Shown here: positions 19,161 through 28,286 of the stretch, one piece after another
Numbering within the stretch: position 1 is the first letter of the stretch
Layout of the letters: each line of letters starts with the position of its first letter
Notes under the pieces: model-generated
Databases searched by the model: none
The model's input: only the letters and a program-made list of their open reading frames with translations
What the model was told of the DNA's origin: nothing
NCBI GenBank assembly: GCA_963663365.2
Contig: CAXXIH010000004.1
Coordinates: 372,001 to 436,000 of the forward strand
Direction: 5' to 3'
Origin: G963663365 sp963663365
GTDB taxonomy: Bacteria; Hinthialibacterota; Hinthialibacteria; Hinthialibacterales; G963663365
Length of the DNA: 64,000 bases
Position numbers and translations under genes: made by a program

Positions 19161-20072
19161 TCACGACGACTTTCTAAAAAGAGCACGAATCCAAAAACCT
19201 TTTTCACAGGCCCCATATCTGTCAAAGGACAGAGGTATCTCATCATACCACTCCTGCCAGGTAATTCCGTATTCGCCAATTTTAAGACATTCAAAATCAT
19301 TGTCTTTAAAGACTTTAGTTAACGATTGCCTTGTAAAAAAATGAATATGGGGGCGATCAAATATTGGCATATCCCAATACGAATGCTCCGTATTCGGGAC
19401 TTCTACAAAAATATACCCCGAAGGATTCATCAACGCACTCAGTTCAGACAACGTGGCATTAAGATCACACACGTGTTCGAGCCAATGACTTGTATGAATG
19501 TAATCAAAACGTACATCTGTTTGGAATGGAAAATATTCCGCAACCCTTATAATGCCGTGTTTCCGGTAGTGATCCTCCCATTGTTTTGCCGGCTCACAAA
19601 CATAGAGTCCAATTGCAGCATCCTCAAATTTCTTCTTCAATAACAATGAGGTATACGCCGCACCTGCTCCAATCTCCAATATATTTGCAATTGCATGACC
19701 ATCAGCCATATCCATCATAAATTCCGTCTGATGAATTGCCCTTTGCGTCAAATAATCATCTTTCTCTTTTTTTACACTTTCAACCGGCTCAGGCCTTTCG
19801 TGCCAATATTCGCTCTGATAATAACGCTGCAGGGCATCCATGGTGGGTGGATTTCTCATAATTCCATGCCCACAATTCGTACAGACTTTCACAAAACCTT
19901 TAAAAGGTGTTTTCTTTGCGGAATGTATTTTCAATTTTTTAACAAATTGAGGGATGATAAAATCAACATATGGCAACAATTCTTTCACGGCGCCCTTTAA
20001 GGTACCGCTTTCCAAGTGATTATCATATATTTTGCTCACCGCCACCCCAGAGGAACAGACTTTACATTTCAT
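19161..20072 (-). CDS. class I SAM-dependent methyltransferase with N-terminal zinc-binding motif
   Basis: This 303-residue protein starts with MKCKVCSSG and has a second pair, CTNCGHG, near residue 65, a likely zinc site. The SAM-binding fold begins with ILEIGAGAAYTSLLLKKKF around residue 130, followed by VCEPAK, YIHTSHWLEHVCDLNATLSE and GYIFVEVPN. This arrangement resembles sugar C-methyltransferases and related Methyltransf_23 proteins, which often act in cell-surface sugar synthesis. No sugar genes lie next to it. It stands alone between the aldo/keto reductase gene and catalase. Confidence 0.8.
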   Translation of the reverse strand: MKCKVCSSGVAVSKIYDNHLESGTLKGAVKELLPYVDFIIPQFVKKLKIHSAKKTPFKGFVKVCTNCGHGIMRNPPTMDALQRYYQSEYWHERPEPVESVKKEKDDYLTQRAIHQTEFMMDMADGHAIANILEIGAGAAYTSLLLKKKFEDAAIGLYVCEPAKQWEDHYRKHGIIRVAEYFPFQTDVRFDYIHTSHWLEHVCDLNATLSELSALMNPSGYIFVEVPNTEHSYWDMPIFDRPHIHFFTRQSLTKVFKDNDFECLKIGEYGITWQEWYDEIPLSFDRYGACEKGFWIRALFRKSS

Positions 20073-20386
20073 CCCATTTTATCTCCTATGATATCAACCA
20101 GTTTAGCATCACCAATATAAGCAGGTAAGACTATGACCATTATCTTGAGTCTATGGTCAAAATCTAAGTAGCGGGCTTTTCATTGCCTCCGGAGCCTTTC
20201 AGAGCGGAAATATGCAGATTGTCATCGGGCAGGCTATAGTCGCGCCGTGCCGGTTCACCTCTTGTTATTTCTCAATAAAAACCGCCATCCATATCGTAGA
20301 TCATCTTACCACAAGGCAGATTTCAGGTTACAAGGATTTGTCAATTACATTCAAAACGTCAACTTTTGAACCTTTTTAAATTTTAA
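20073..20386. other. intergenic region
   Basis: This 314-base stretch between the methyltransferase start and the katA terminator contains no credible gene. A weak stem (TGACCAT and ATGGTCA, 12-base loop) sits near 20132-20157. Nothing else stands out. Confidence 0.3.
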
Positions 20387-20428
20387 AACCGGGAATCACC
20401 CCCAAAATGAGAAGAGCGATTCCCGGTT
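20387..20428 (-). terminator. katA terminator
   Basis: On the minus strand AACCGGGAATC and GATTCCCGGTT form an 11-pair stem about 30 bases after the catalase stop, followed by TTTTAAAATTT. It is well placed as the end of the katA transcript. Confidence 0.8.
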
Positions 20429-20454
20429 CATATAATATCGATTGCGTCTATTGA

Positions 20455-21912
20455 TTAGTCATTGGGTACTTCGCTTAGAGGAATTCCAAGTGCATCGGCC
20501 ACTCCCTTGCCATAAGCAGGATCGGCTTTCAGACAATTGCCGATATGACGAACCTTAATTTCTTTAGGAGCGTCGCCCATGGCTCTCGCCGTATTTTCAA
20601 ACAATGCCTTTTGCTGCGCCGGATTCATGATCCTAAAGAGGTCGCCCGGTTGCGAATAGTAGTCATCATTATCTTCGCGATGGTTCCAGTGATCGGCAGC
20701 GCCTTCGAGCGCAAGTGGCGGTTCGCGGAAATCAGGCTGCTCTTGCCATTCGCCATAGCTGTTGGGTTCGTACCCGAGGGTTCCGCCGTAGTTATCGTCC
20801 ACACGCATTTGCCCATCGCGATGATATCCGGTTACCGGGCAACGCGCGCGGTTGACAGGAATCAGGTGATGGTTAACACCCAAACGATAGCGTTGCGCAT
20901 CGCCATAAGAGAAAAGTCTGCCTTGCAGCATTTTATCAGGCGAGAAACCGATACCCGGCACGATATTGGCCGGATTGAATGCGGCTTGCTCAACATCCGC
21001 AAAATAGTTTTCCGGATTTTTATTCAGTTCAAGCACGCCAACATCGATAAGCGGGTAATCCTTATGAGGCCACACTTTGGTCAAATCAAAAGGATTAAAA
21101 GGAAAATCGGCGGCGGCCTTTTCCGGGACGACCTGAATCTTTAGGTTCCACTTGGGGAAATCGCCTTTCTCGATGCTGTCAAACAGATCGCGCTGATGGC
21201 TTTCACGGCATTTGCCGATAATCGCTTCCGCTTCCGCATCGGTCAGATTTTCGATGCCCTGTTGGGTTTTAAGATGGAATTTGACCCAGAAGCGTTCGTT
21301 ATTCGCGTTGATCATGCTGTAGGTGTGACTGCCATACCCATTCATATGCCGGTATGAACGCGGGATGCCTCGTTCACTCATGGTAATCGTTATCTGGTGC
21401 AAAGCTTCCGGCAACGAGGTCCAGAAATCCCAGTTATTGCGGGCGCTACGCAGATTGGTTTTCGGGTCACGTTTTACGGCATGGTTTAGATCGGGGAATT
21501 TAAGCGGGTCTTTCAGGAAAAATACCGGCGTGTTATTACCGACAAGATCCCAGTTTCCCTCTTCTGTGTAGAACTTAACGGCAAAACCGCGAATGTCGCG
21601 TTCAGCATCCGCTGCGCCGCGCTCACCGGCGACAGTAGAAAAACGGACAAAGAGATCTGTTTTCTTGCCCACTTCGGAGAAAATCTTGGCTCTAGTGTAT
21701 TTGGTAATGTCATGGGTTACGGTAAAAGTCCCATAAGCGCCGGAACCTTTGGCGTGCATACGCCGTTCGGGGATAACTTCGCGGTCAAAGTGCGCGAGTT
21801 TTTCTAAAAACCAGACGTCTTGTAACAGTTGCGGACCACGAGGTCCCGCAGTCATAACATTTTGGTTGTCGGCAACGGGCGCGCCGACGTTGTTCGTCAA
21901 TTTTTTCGTCAT
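20455..21912 (-). CDS. katA: catalase (small-subunit, heme type)
   Basis: The 485-residue enzyme breaks down hydrogen peroxide. It has the catalytic His in RRMHAKGSGAYGTF, the Asn in DLVGNNTPVFFLKDP, the heme-ligand Tyr in RLFSYGDAQRYRLG, and the length of a small-subunit (clade 3) catalase without the C-terminal flavodoxin-like domain. AAGGAG lies 8-9 bases before ATG 21912. There is no signal peptide. It is a single-gene unit with its own terminator. No peroxide regulator (OxyR or PerR) lies nearby. Confidence 0.95.
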   Translation of the reverse strand: MTKKLTNNVGAPVADNQNVMTAGPRGPQLLQDVWFLEKLAHFDREVIPERRMHAKGSGAYGTFTVTHDITKYTRAKIFSEVGKKTDLFVRFSTVAGERGAADAERDIRGFAVKFYTEEGNWDLVGNNTPVFFLKDPLKFPDLNHAVKRDPKTNLRSARNNWDFWTSLPEALHQITITMSERGIPRSYRHMNGYGSHTYSMINANNERFWVKFHLKTQQGIENLTDAEAEAIIGKCRESHQRDLFDSIEKGDFPKWNLKIQVVPEKAAADFPFNPFDLTKVWPHKDYPLIDVGVLELNKNPENYFADVEQAAFNPANIVPGIGFSPDKMLQGRLFSYGDAQRYRLGVNHHLIPVNRARCPVTGYHRDGQMRVDDNYGGTLGYEPNSYGEWQEQPDFREPPLALEGAADHWNHREDNDDYYSQPGDLFRIMNPAQQKALFENTARAMGDAPKEIKVRHIGNCLKADPAYGKGVADALGIPLSEVPND

Positions 21913-22748
21913 GATTCATTCTCCTTCCGACCAAACTCTATTCAACTCGAAATCTCCGCAATTGCAATAGCTAAGTTCAGGATACGGTTAAAGTCCACAA
22001 AACCTTTATGCTGAAATCCTGAACCTTTTAATCGATGTCTTCTTCAAAAAATCCACTATCCCACCAAATTCCTAGATAAGAATGATACATGAATAAGAAG
22101 GGTGGGTCAATTTTAGCCTATCGAGCCCGCTGGCATCATGCAGGCAGATCAGCAATGTCGAACGTCCGACATTGTTCGTAACTCTTTAGCCATTAGCCAG
22201 TTACAGAAAAAAACAACTTATGGATTGAAGGCCGGGATTCATGCTGAACTCACGGTCACCCAGGCATCACCGCAACAGCGCTCCTTTCGGTTGGATATAC
22301 ACCTGCCCGGCACACGATTCCGTAGCGGATTTCAGTACTTCACCGAGGCCGTTACCCTGCCATTTGACATTGCGCCCATTGGTGTTCCCGGCGGGTAGCC
22401 CAGACAACGCACTTATCCTCGCGTGATAGCACAAGAGGCTTTTATTTGGCGCCTGGGTCGCGCATCTGGGTAAGTTGGGACAAAAGGCGGAACCAATAGA
22501 CGCTAACCGCATTCATTCAAAGCCATCCGATGGATACAAATGAATCTCGGGAGGGCGAATCCCGTTAGGGGCGGGATGAGCTGCTACCTTCACTATCTAC
22601 ACTTGCATCTCCCCATCCACCAACTCCCTCAAGCACCCACACCAAGCGCTGAAAGCGCGCCGCACAAAGAGCCCAGGTTAGAGCCCGAGCACGCCAATGG
22701 CGCGCGAAGGGAGCCAGCCTGGGTCAAAGCGGGCTACAAATTATTTCT
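21913..22748. other. gene-poor region with palindromic elements
   Basis: This stretch of 836 bases has only weak short frames with no recognisable product. It holds several inverted repeats: AATGTCG/CGACATT near 22153-22172; GTAACT/AGTTAC near 22178-22203; a CGGGA/TCCCG and ATCCCG/CGGGAT pair at about 22548-22577; and CCCAGG/CCTGGG arms around 22673-22724. The part from about 22540 is GC-rich compared with the AT-richer HARE-HTH gene beside it. It could be a decayed gene or a small structured element. No transposase remnant is visible. Confidence 0.4.
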
Positions 22749-23699
22749 CTACTTGCGCTCACGGCGAAGGAGTTTTTCCAAGTACTCATCAATCTCTGTG
22801 ATAACTTCATCGTATTCGGACCGGTGTATTTTCTTCCCATTCACATCGATCTTCACATTTTGAAGAAACTTTTGAAAATCGCTGTTTTGTTCACACAGCT
22901 TATTGACCGTCTCCCAGTCCAGGCTGCTCCTGACCTGCGCCGGATACACAACCCGCGACTCACTCATATCATCCAGATTCAAATGGATGATCCCAATCCC
23001 GAATGAGGAAGCGAGCCGGTCAAGTTCCGCAAGCAGATCATCATCTTCCGCAATCTCTGCGGCAACAAGATAGCCCTGGTGCGCCCAAGAGGAATTGGAT
23101 ACGGCCTGAAAGTAATATTCCCGGTATGTGCTCTTGGAAATACGTTTTTTTATTTCAAAAGAAAACAGGGTAAGGGCGTTCCGTTCGGTAAGCTCGTTAA
23201 ACGCAATTACGTCAGACTCCCAATCCTCAAGTGGGACAGAAAAACCGACGATATCGGGATAGTTCCATCCACTGTATCCCTTTTTCTTCGCTATCTCATG
23301 GCGGATAGTCTTTGTAAAAATAGCCCTGCCCCGGTTAAAGGCAGGAGTCGCGTACGCGAAATAGGTCAATACAGGATGAAGGTCGCATTCCTTATATGTT
23401 GCAGTTTTGTGGCCGTTCTCATCTTCATCTCCTCCTATCGCAATCTTAATTTCGCGCTCACGTTCCTTAAGAAAAAATCGCGCCGGCCGCGTTCCAATCT
23501 TGATAAGCGCACTAGATTCATTGTTGCGTACATCTACATACATCTGAGCGCCAAGGGTTTGCCAAGGCGTCTTGCCAACAGTACGGAGTTTTTTCGTAAT
23601 CCCCATTTCTACCGCTTTTTGCCACACCTCTTGGTAGGTGAGCGGCTTATCAGCCTTGCGCAAAACATCTTTTGCGACATCCAAGAATGAATACACCAT
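22749..23699 (-). CDS. HARE-HTH domain protein (COG2958-like)
   Basis: This 316-residue protein begins with a winged-helix HARE-HTH domain (SFLDVAKDVLRKADKPLTYQ, then EVWQKAVEMGI and PWQTLGAQMYVDVRN, residues 1-75). In the family this domain is linked to restriction enzymes, chromatin proteins and the RNA polymerase delta subunit. The rest (about 110-316) has FAYATPAFNRGRAIFTKTIR, then YPDIVGFSVP, and FSFEIKKRISKSTYREYYFQ, an Asp...Glu-x-Lys spacing like a restriction-endonuclease-type fold. The remembered family is COG2958, function unknown. It stands alone beside the gene-poor region; no methyltransferase partner is adjacent. Nuclease activity is an inference. Confidence 0.7.
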   Translation of the reverse strand: MVYSFLDVAKDVLRKADKPLTYQEVWQKAVEMGITKKLRTVGKTPWQTLGAQMYVDVRNNESSALIKIGTRPARFFLKEREREIKIAIGGDEDENGHKTATYKECDLHPVLTYFAYATPAFNRGRAIFTKTIRHEIAKKKGYSGWNYPDIVGFSVPLEDWESDVIAFNELTERNALTLFSFEIKKRISKSTYREYYFQAVSNSSWAHQGYLVAAEIAEDDDLLAELDRLASSFGIGIIHLNLDDMSESRVVYPAQVRSSLDWETVNKLCEQNSDFQKFLQNVKIDVNGKKIHRSEYDEVITEIDEYLEKLLRRERK

Positions 23700-23889
23700 G
23701 ATTAACCCTCGCTACATTAATAATGAACCTGGGCAATATGATACATAAAATGACCTTATAATGCAGAAAATTTGTCTTTCAGCATGTTCAAACCGTCTCC
23801 CCCCCCATCAACCTCTCTCACCGGCGGGGGATGGTTACACTAGGGGCTGTTGGGCGAGGCAAACTTATACCGGAGAACATTTGGAAATC

Positions 23890-24957
23890 ATGGCGGTGGT
23901 ATTGGCATTGATGAGCGGCGGCGTGGATTCGAGCGTGGCCGCGGCGCTGCTCAAGGAGCAGGGTCACGAACTGATCGGCGTCACCATGCGTCAGGTCACC
24001 AGCGCCGATGGCGTGGTGGCGACCTCCGGCTGCTGCTCCTACGCGGATATCCGCGATGCCAAACGGATGGCGTGGACGCTGGGCATTGACCATTATGCCA
24101 TCGATATCGAAAAGACCTTCCGCGAGCGGGTCATTCAGCCCTTTATCGACGACTACGCGGCGGGACGCACTCCCAATCCTTGTGTGAACTGCAACCGCGA
24201 GGTCCGCTTCGAGCAGGCCTTTGCACTAACGAAGGAGTTCGGCGCGGAGTTTGTCGCCACCGGACATTATGTGCGTTCGCGAACCGCGCCCGGCAATGGC
24301 AGGACACAGTTGTTACGCGGGGTGGATCCATCCAAGGACCAGAGTTATTTTTTGAGCGGCGTTTCGCGCGAGTATCTCGACCGGCTGATCTTCCCCATCG
24401 GGCAATACACCAAACCGCAGGTCCGTGAGTTGGCCGAACGTTTTCAGCTCCCCGTGGCCTCCAAACCCGATAGCCAGGAAATCTGTTTCACCATCGAAGG
24501 CGACGTACACGATTTTTTAGCCGCGCACGGCCAGGATGGCGAAGGTGAGATTGTCGATACGGAGGGCAATGTGCTGGGAACCCACCGGGGCATTTCGCAT
24601 TACACCATCGGCCAACGGCAGGGATTGGGCCTGGCGGGCGGGCCATGGTACGTGACCGCTCTGGATGCGGAACAATGCCGGGTAATCGTGGGACGCCGCG
24701 AAGATTTAGCGCAGCGTGCAGTTCAGGCGAAGAACGCCAACATCCTGGAAGATATCGAACCCGGCGAGATGGTTACGGGCATGATCCGTTCGCAGATGAA
24801 ACCTCAGCCCTGTTGCGTGGACTCAATCGAAGGCGGGAATCTGGCCGTCACCTTCAGCGAGCCGCTCTATGGTGTCGCGCCGGGCCAAGCCTTAGTCCTT
24901 TACCGGGATGATCTGCTCTTGGCAGGCGGCGAGATTGTAGAAACCAAAGAGTCCTGA
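23890..24957 (+). CDS. mnmA: tRNA-specific 2-thiouridylase
   Basis: MnmA thiolates U34 of the Lys, Glu and Gln tRNAs using ATP and a persulfide relay. The 355-residue protein has the PP-loop LMSGGVDSSVAAALL, the catalytic Cys pair in NPCVNCNREVRF and SQEICF, SKDQSYFLSGV and the C-terminal beta-barrel with YTIGQRQGLGLAGG. I place the start at ATG 23890, at the PP-loop; the frame is open back to 23761 but those residues are not family-like. The gene is visibly more GC-rich than its neighbours. The 130 bases upstream contain C- and G-rich runs that look like a worn copy of the palindromic element at 25000-25098. Confidence 0.95.
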   Translation: MAVVLALMSGGVDSSVAAALLKEQGHELIGVTMRQVTSADGVVATSGCCSYADIRDAKRMAWTLGIDHYAIDIEKTFRERVIQPFIDDYAAGRTPNPCVNCNREVRFEQAFALTKEFGAEFVATGHYVRSRTAPGNGRTQLLRGVDPSKDQSYFLSGVSREYLDRLIFPIGQYTKPQVRELAERFQLPVASKPDSQEICFTIEGDVHDFLAAHGQDGEGEIVDTEGNVLGTHRGISHYTIGQRQGLGLAGGPWYVTALDAEQCRVIVGRREDLAQRAVQAKNANILEDIEPGEMVTGMIRSQMKPQPCCVDSIEGGNLAVTFSEPLYGVAPGQALVLYRDDLLLAGGEIVETKES

Positions 24958-24999
24958 TTCCCCAGCCGCTTAGAACGTCTCACGGAAGTTTTTCCTTTT

Positions 25000-25098
25000 G
25001 AGACCCCACCCCAGCCCTCCCCGTAAACAGGGGAGGGAGTGGTCTCTAGGCTTGAAACAAAGACATCCCCCCGTTTACGGGGGGATTATAGGGGGGTC
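25000..25098. repeat. BIME/REP-like composite palindromic element
   Basis: Two hairpins face each other. CCCTCCCC/GGGGAGGG (25015-25037) is extended by outer GAGACC (25000-25005) and GGTCTC (25041-25046). CCCCCCG/CGGGGGG (25067-25084) has a TTTA loop. CCCCGTAAAC in the first is the exact reverse complement of GTTTACGGGG in the second, so they are inverted copies of one unit. The element lies between the converging mnmA and URO-D-like genes, as REP elements commonly do. It could also serve as a two-way terminator. Confidence 0.65.
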
Positions 25099-25140
25099 AA
25101 TGTAACACAGAACTAAGCAGAAGGTATTTTCGAGAAGCTC

Positions 25141-26214
25141 TTAAAACAGCCCAATCAGCTTTTCCGCATGTTCTTTGGAACGGGCGTCGATATTCATAGC
25201 AAAACGGTTCAGGTCGGCGCCGAACTCGCGTTTCATTGCCTGCATAGCCTCGATACTGTCCGTGCCATCAAAAAAGATGCGTTTCCCCGCTTCGAGAATA
25301 CGCCGGTAGACCGGCCACCAACGCTTTTCCCAGCCTTGTTCCACTCCGGCCCCGGGCACCCATTGGATCACCTGCAACTCAGGAATACTCAGCAGACAAT
25401 CCAAATGCTGTAGCGCGCAAGGGCCATCCAAATGGTAAAGCGCATAGGATATCCGCGAACTCATCTCGGTCAGCACCGGCCCCATAAACTCAGCGAACAT
25501 CCCCGCGCTGATCATGGCCGAAAAATCGCACTGCAATTTGACGGTCCGCCCCGGCCCCCACAGCCAGAAAACAGAACCGCCGGTTTCATCGCGGAACCAG
25601 TCATACAAAATGTCGTAATAATAAAAATACCGGTCGGTGATCTGACGCATGCATGAATGCACCCATTCGGGACGTTCAATCAAATCGCAAAGCAACTCTT
25701 CTGTCCCGCGCATAGCCGCCAGAGTATCCAAGCCCTCAATAAAATCCGGGAAATAGACCAGAAACTTCCCGCGCGCCAAACGGAGCTGTTCTTTCGCCAA
25801 CCGTTGTGTGAATTGCCAATAAAAATTCTCCGGATCGACTTCGAAACGTGCCGTCTCAGGACTCTCAATACACGGCTCACACCAAACCGTATCGGGCATC
25901 TCCACGCCATGGCACCCCAAATAGAGGGCCAGGCAGTTGGGCGCGAGGTTGGGAGCCACACACGGCACCGCCTCGCCCATATAGTGGGTATTTACGCACT
26001 TTCTTGCCGAGAGATTGACTCGGTACTCAAAACTTAAGGTCGAGTAGTGGGTTACCCACCCCTCCGGCTCAGGCATTACCTCGATGTTCTCCAACGGCTC
26101 CTCGCGCGGCGCGGCGATCTGAAGCACCGGCCGTCCGAAATCCCCTTCATGCCACCAGATACGCATCCGCTGCCGCACATCATCCATGTCTTCCCGGTAC
26201 AAAAGAGCACCCAC
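25141..26214 (-). CDS. uroporphyrinogen decarboxylase-like (URO-D superfamily) protein
   Basis: This 357-residue protein matches the layout of URO-D superfamily proteins of unknown role that occur in carbohydrate-degrading bacteria. It has DVRQRMRIWWHEGDFGRPV at the start, TDRYFYYYDILYDWF in the middle, then QCDFSAMISAGMFAEFMGPV and YHLDGPCALQHLDCLLSIPE, and WVPGAGVEQGWEK. The superfamily includes HemE and corrinoid methyltransferases (MtaA, MtbA); the HisxGlu-type patterns of the last are partly matched by the conserved His-Leu-Asp-Gly strand. A true heme-pathway role is unlikely, as no hem genes are adjacent. It is monocistronic. Confidence 0.75.
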   Translation of the reverse strand: MGALLYREDMDDVRQRMRIWWHEGDFGRPVLQIAAPREEPLENIEVMPEPEGWVTHYSTLSFEYRVNLSARKCVNTHYMGEAVPCVAPNLAPNCLALYLGCHGVEMPDTVWCEPCIESPETARFEVDPENFYWQFTQRLAKEQLRLARGKFLVYFPDFIEGLDTLAAMRGTEELLCDLIERPEWVHSCMRQITDRYFYYYDILYDWFRDETGGSVFWLWGPGRTVKLQCDFSAMISAGMFAEFMGPVLTEMSSRISYALYHLDGPCALQHLDCLLSIPELQVIQWVPGAGVEQGWEKRWWPVYRRILEAGKRIFFDGTDSIEAMQAMKREFGADLNRFAMNIDARSKEHAEKLIGLF

Positions 26215-26373
26215 AATAGACTCCTTAAATCGTCACAACCCTAACCACCCAAGGCCATAACCGCACAAGTTTACGGAACGTTATATCAACGATGCACGCA
26301 CCGGCTAAATCCGGTTCACATGCGGGTTCACGTTCTATAAGCTAATCGATACTTTGAATCAAGGAGGGTAAAA

Positions 26374-28164
26374 ATGCAAAAGTATTATTCGGCCGTCTTA
26401 TTGTTTTCCTTATCTATGCCATTGGTTTCATTCGGAGAAATCCCACCCGGCTACGATCTTTTCCTAAAGCCTTCCTTTCCTATTGAAAAACTCATCGAGG
26501 CGGAAAAGGAACCATATACAGCGGATACCTACAAGAAATTCGAGGAACTCATCTCACTCGCAGACAAAGACGATCCCTGGCGCGTCTATTGTGCCGTGCG
26601 CTACCTCCAATTTGCCTATGGAAGCATAGGAATACCTCATGACTTTAAGCCCCAAGGTGTCGATTCCGGCATCGACACCGAACCGGCCATTGAAATTATC
26701 GAAGATTATTTTGAAGGCAGAAATAAAAATCATGTCTTTTACCTGTCCTATTTGGAGGCCATGGCAACAAAGGCATCTCTTGAAATGGAGAAAGCAGTCA
26801 ACGCATTGCCGCAGAGGGTGAGCATGGCCCAAAACAGCATTTTGCCTCCCTTCAGCAAGATTATTGAAAATCCCCAAAAGGCTTGGGAAGAAACTGATAG
26901 ACAAATTGCGAAACCCCAGAGTCAAGAAACGCTTGAAGTGCAAATAGAAGCGGCGATCAAAGCATGGGAGCAGGTCTTGGCCTTCGAAGACATCTTCATA
27001 ACACTGGAGCCATTTCATACTTGGGAAATGTCCACAATCGAATTCCCCGGCGCAGATGGGCACTTAGAAAGACATCCATTTCAGAAGGAATTCAAAGGGC
27101 TGGACATCACCGGTCGAAATGTAATCTCACGAGTTCCGACTCGTCTCGAGGATTTGCTCCGCTATTGGTACTCGCTAAAAAACGGGTGGGGCACACGGGA
27201 CTATTCTATTGACCTCGTGCCAATCATGACTGAACGATATTCGGATTCTTTTTTGGTAAATTGTCAATTAGATGATCTGAGAGAAGAATACGAAGATAGA
27301 AGAAAATACCCTCTAAAGACCATCCTTGATCAAGAGGATAAAAATATCCCATTGGAAAAAACAGAACTCGTTCTCAATGCACCAATCATTGGAGAAGACC
27401 AGTGGGATCTTCTACAGAAAATCTATCAGGCACATTGGGTTCCGGTCGATAGGGAATCCAACCGCATCTTGACAAGAAAGGTCTCTGGCTACCTTGAAAC
27501 CGAACATTGCGGGTTCATTTTCGCTCTCGACCGCATAAAAGAACGCGAACAAATAATAGTCACGCAAGACCATCTGCCATTCCGCATCGATCGTGCATAC
27601 CATTATGAACAGGTACGCGATTACATTAATGAGAAATGTAATGCCGACTACAAGCATTTTGCACACGGACGTGTGGCCGTGTTGTCCGAAAAAAATCATT
27701 CCTTGCTAAAGACTGTTATCGAAAAACCGCCGGAACGGTTACATGGGATTATTGAGGTCGGGCAATGGCTTGCGGAAGCTCTACAGAAATCCGAACAAGT
27801 ATGTGATATTCGATTCCCAAAATTACCAAAAACAAATATACACACAATAAAACTCAATCACCCTCCATTTGATTTCAATTTTGAATGGGAGTTTCATTTC
27901 AAAGGCCCGGTCACCGTTGAGGAGTTTCTCGTTGAGGTTCTCAACCAATTCCCCATATTCGTACATTTAACCATCATAAAGAATGACATAGCGCTACTAA
28001 CAGGTCCAAAGCGTACGACAGGAAACTCTGAAAATGATCATTTCTATATGATCATTTGGAATTCAACCCCTATTCGGATGCCCATTCCCAAAAAAGACCC
28101 CGCGTGGAGGGAAAAGGTCGAAAGGCTTATTGAACAGTACTACGCCTGGGTTGAACAACCATAA
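26374..28164 (+). CDS. secreted protein of unknown function
   Basis: This 596-residue protein starts with a clear signal peptide (YYSAVLLFSLSMPLVSFGEI, cleavage near residue 21) after AAGGAGG six to seven bases before the ATG. I do not recognise any domain. The first half is helical and acidic and the second half mixed. A stretch near 510-540 (FDFNFEWEFHFKGPVTVEEF, then LVEVLNQFPIFVHL) resembles the STN/secretin N-domain style of peptidoglycan- or pore-associated proteins, but only weakly. It is AT-richer than mnmA and thyX on either side. It stands alone and gives no context clue. Confidence 0.6.
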   Translation: MQKYYSAVLLFSLSMPLVSFGEIPPGYDLFLKPSFPIEKLIEAEKEPYTADTYKKFEELISLADKDDPWRVYCAVRYLQFAYGSIGIPHDFKPQGVDSGIDTEPAIEIIEDYFEGRNKNHVFYLSYLEAMATKASLEMEKAVNALPQRVSMAQNSILPPFSKIIENPQKAWEETDRQIAKPQSQETLEVQIEAAIKAWEQVLAFEDIFITLEPFHTWEMSTIEFPGADGHLERHPFQKEFKGLDITGRNVISRVPTRLEDLLRYWYSLKNGWGTRDYSIDLVPIMTERYSDSFLVNCQLDDLREEYEDRRKYPLKTILDQEDKNIPLEKTELVLNAPIIGEDQWDLLQKIYQAHWVPVDRESNRILTRKVSGYLETEHCGFIFALDRIKEREQIIVTQDHLPFRIDRAYHYEQVRDYINEKCNADYKHFAHGRVAVLSEKNHSLLKTVIEKPPERLHGIIEVGQWLAEALQKSEQVCDIRFPKLPKTNIHTIKLNHPPFDFNFEWEFHFKGPVTVEEFLVEVLNQFPIFVHLTIIKNDIALLTGPKRTTGNSENDHFYMIIWNSTPIRMPIPKKDPAWREKVERLIEQYYAWVEQP

Positions 28165-28286
28165 ACAGCGGCATTTCCGGCTTCGGTTTGCGGGGGGCGG
28201 AAGTTGTCCTATAGTGAGCCGCAGTCCGGCGGCGGGGCGGTGGAACGATCCCTCTGCCACCGGCCGCGATGGTTGAGGCGGTTTGT

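Noticed and set aside
20545..21144. 199-codon frame on the strand opposite katA
   Set aside because: Antisense shadow of catalase codons.
22138..22398. 86-codon plus-strand frame in the gene-poor region
   Set aside because: No ribosome site, no recognised product, and the opposite strand also has open frames; not enough to call a gene.
23079..23690. 203-codon frame opposite the HARE-HTH gene
   Set aside because: Antisense shadow; the minus-strand protein has clear domain motifs.
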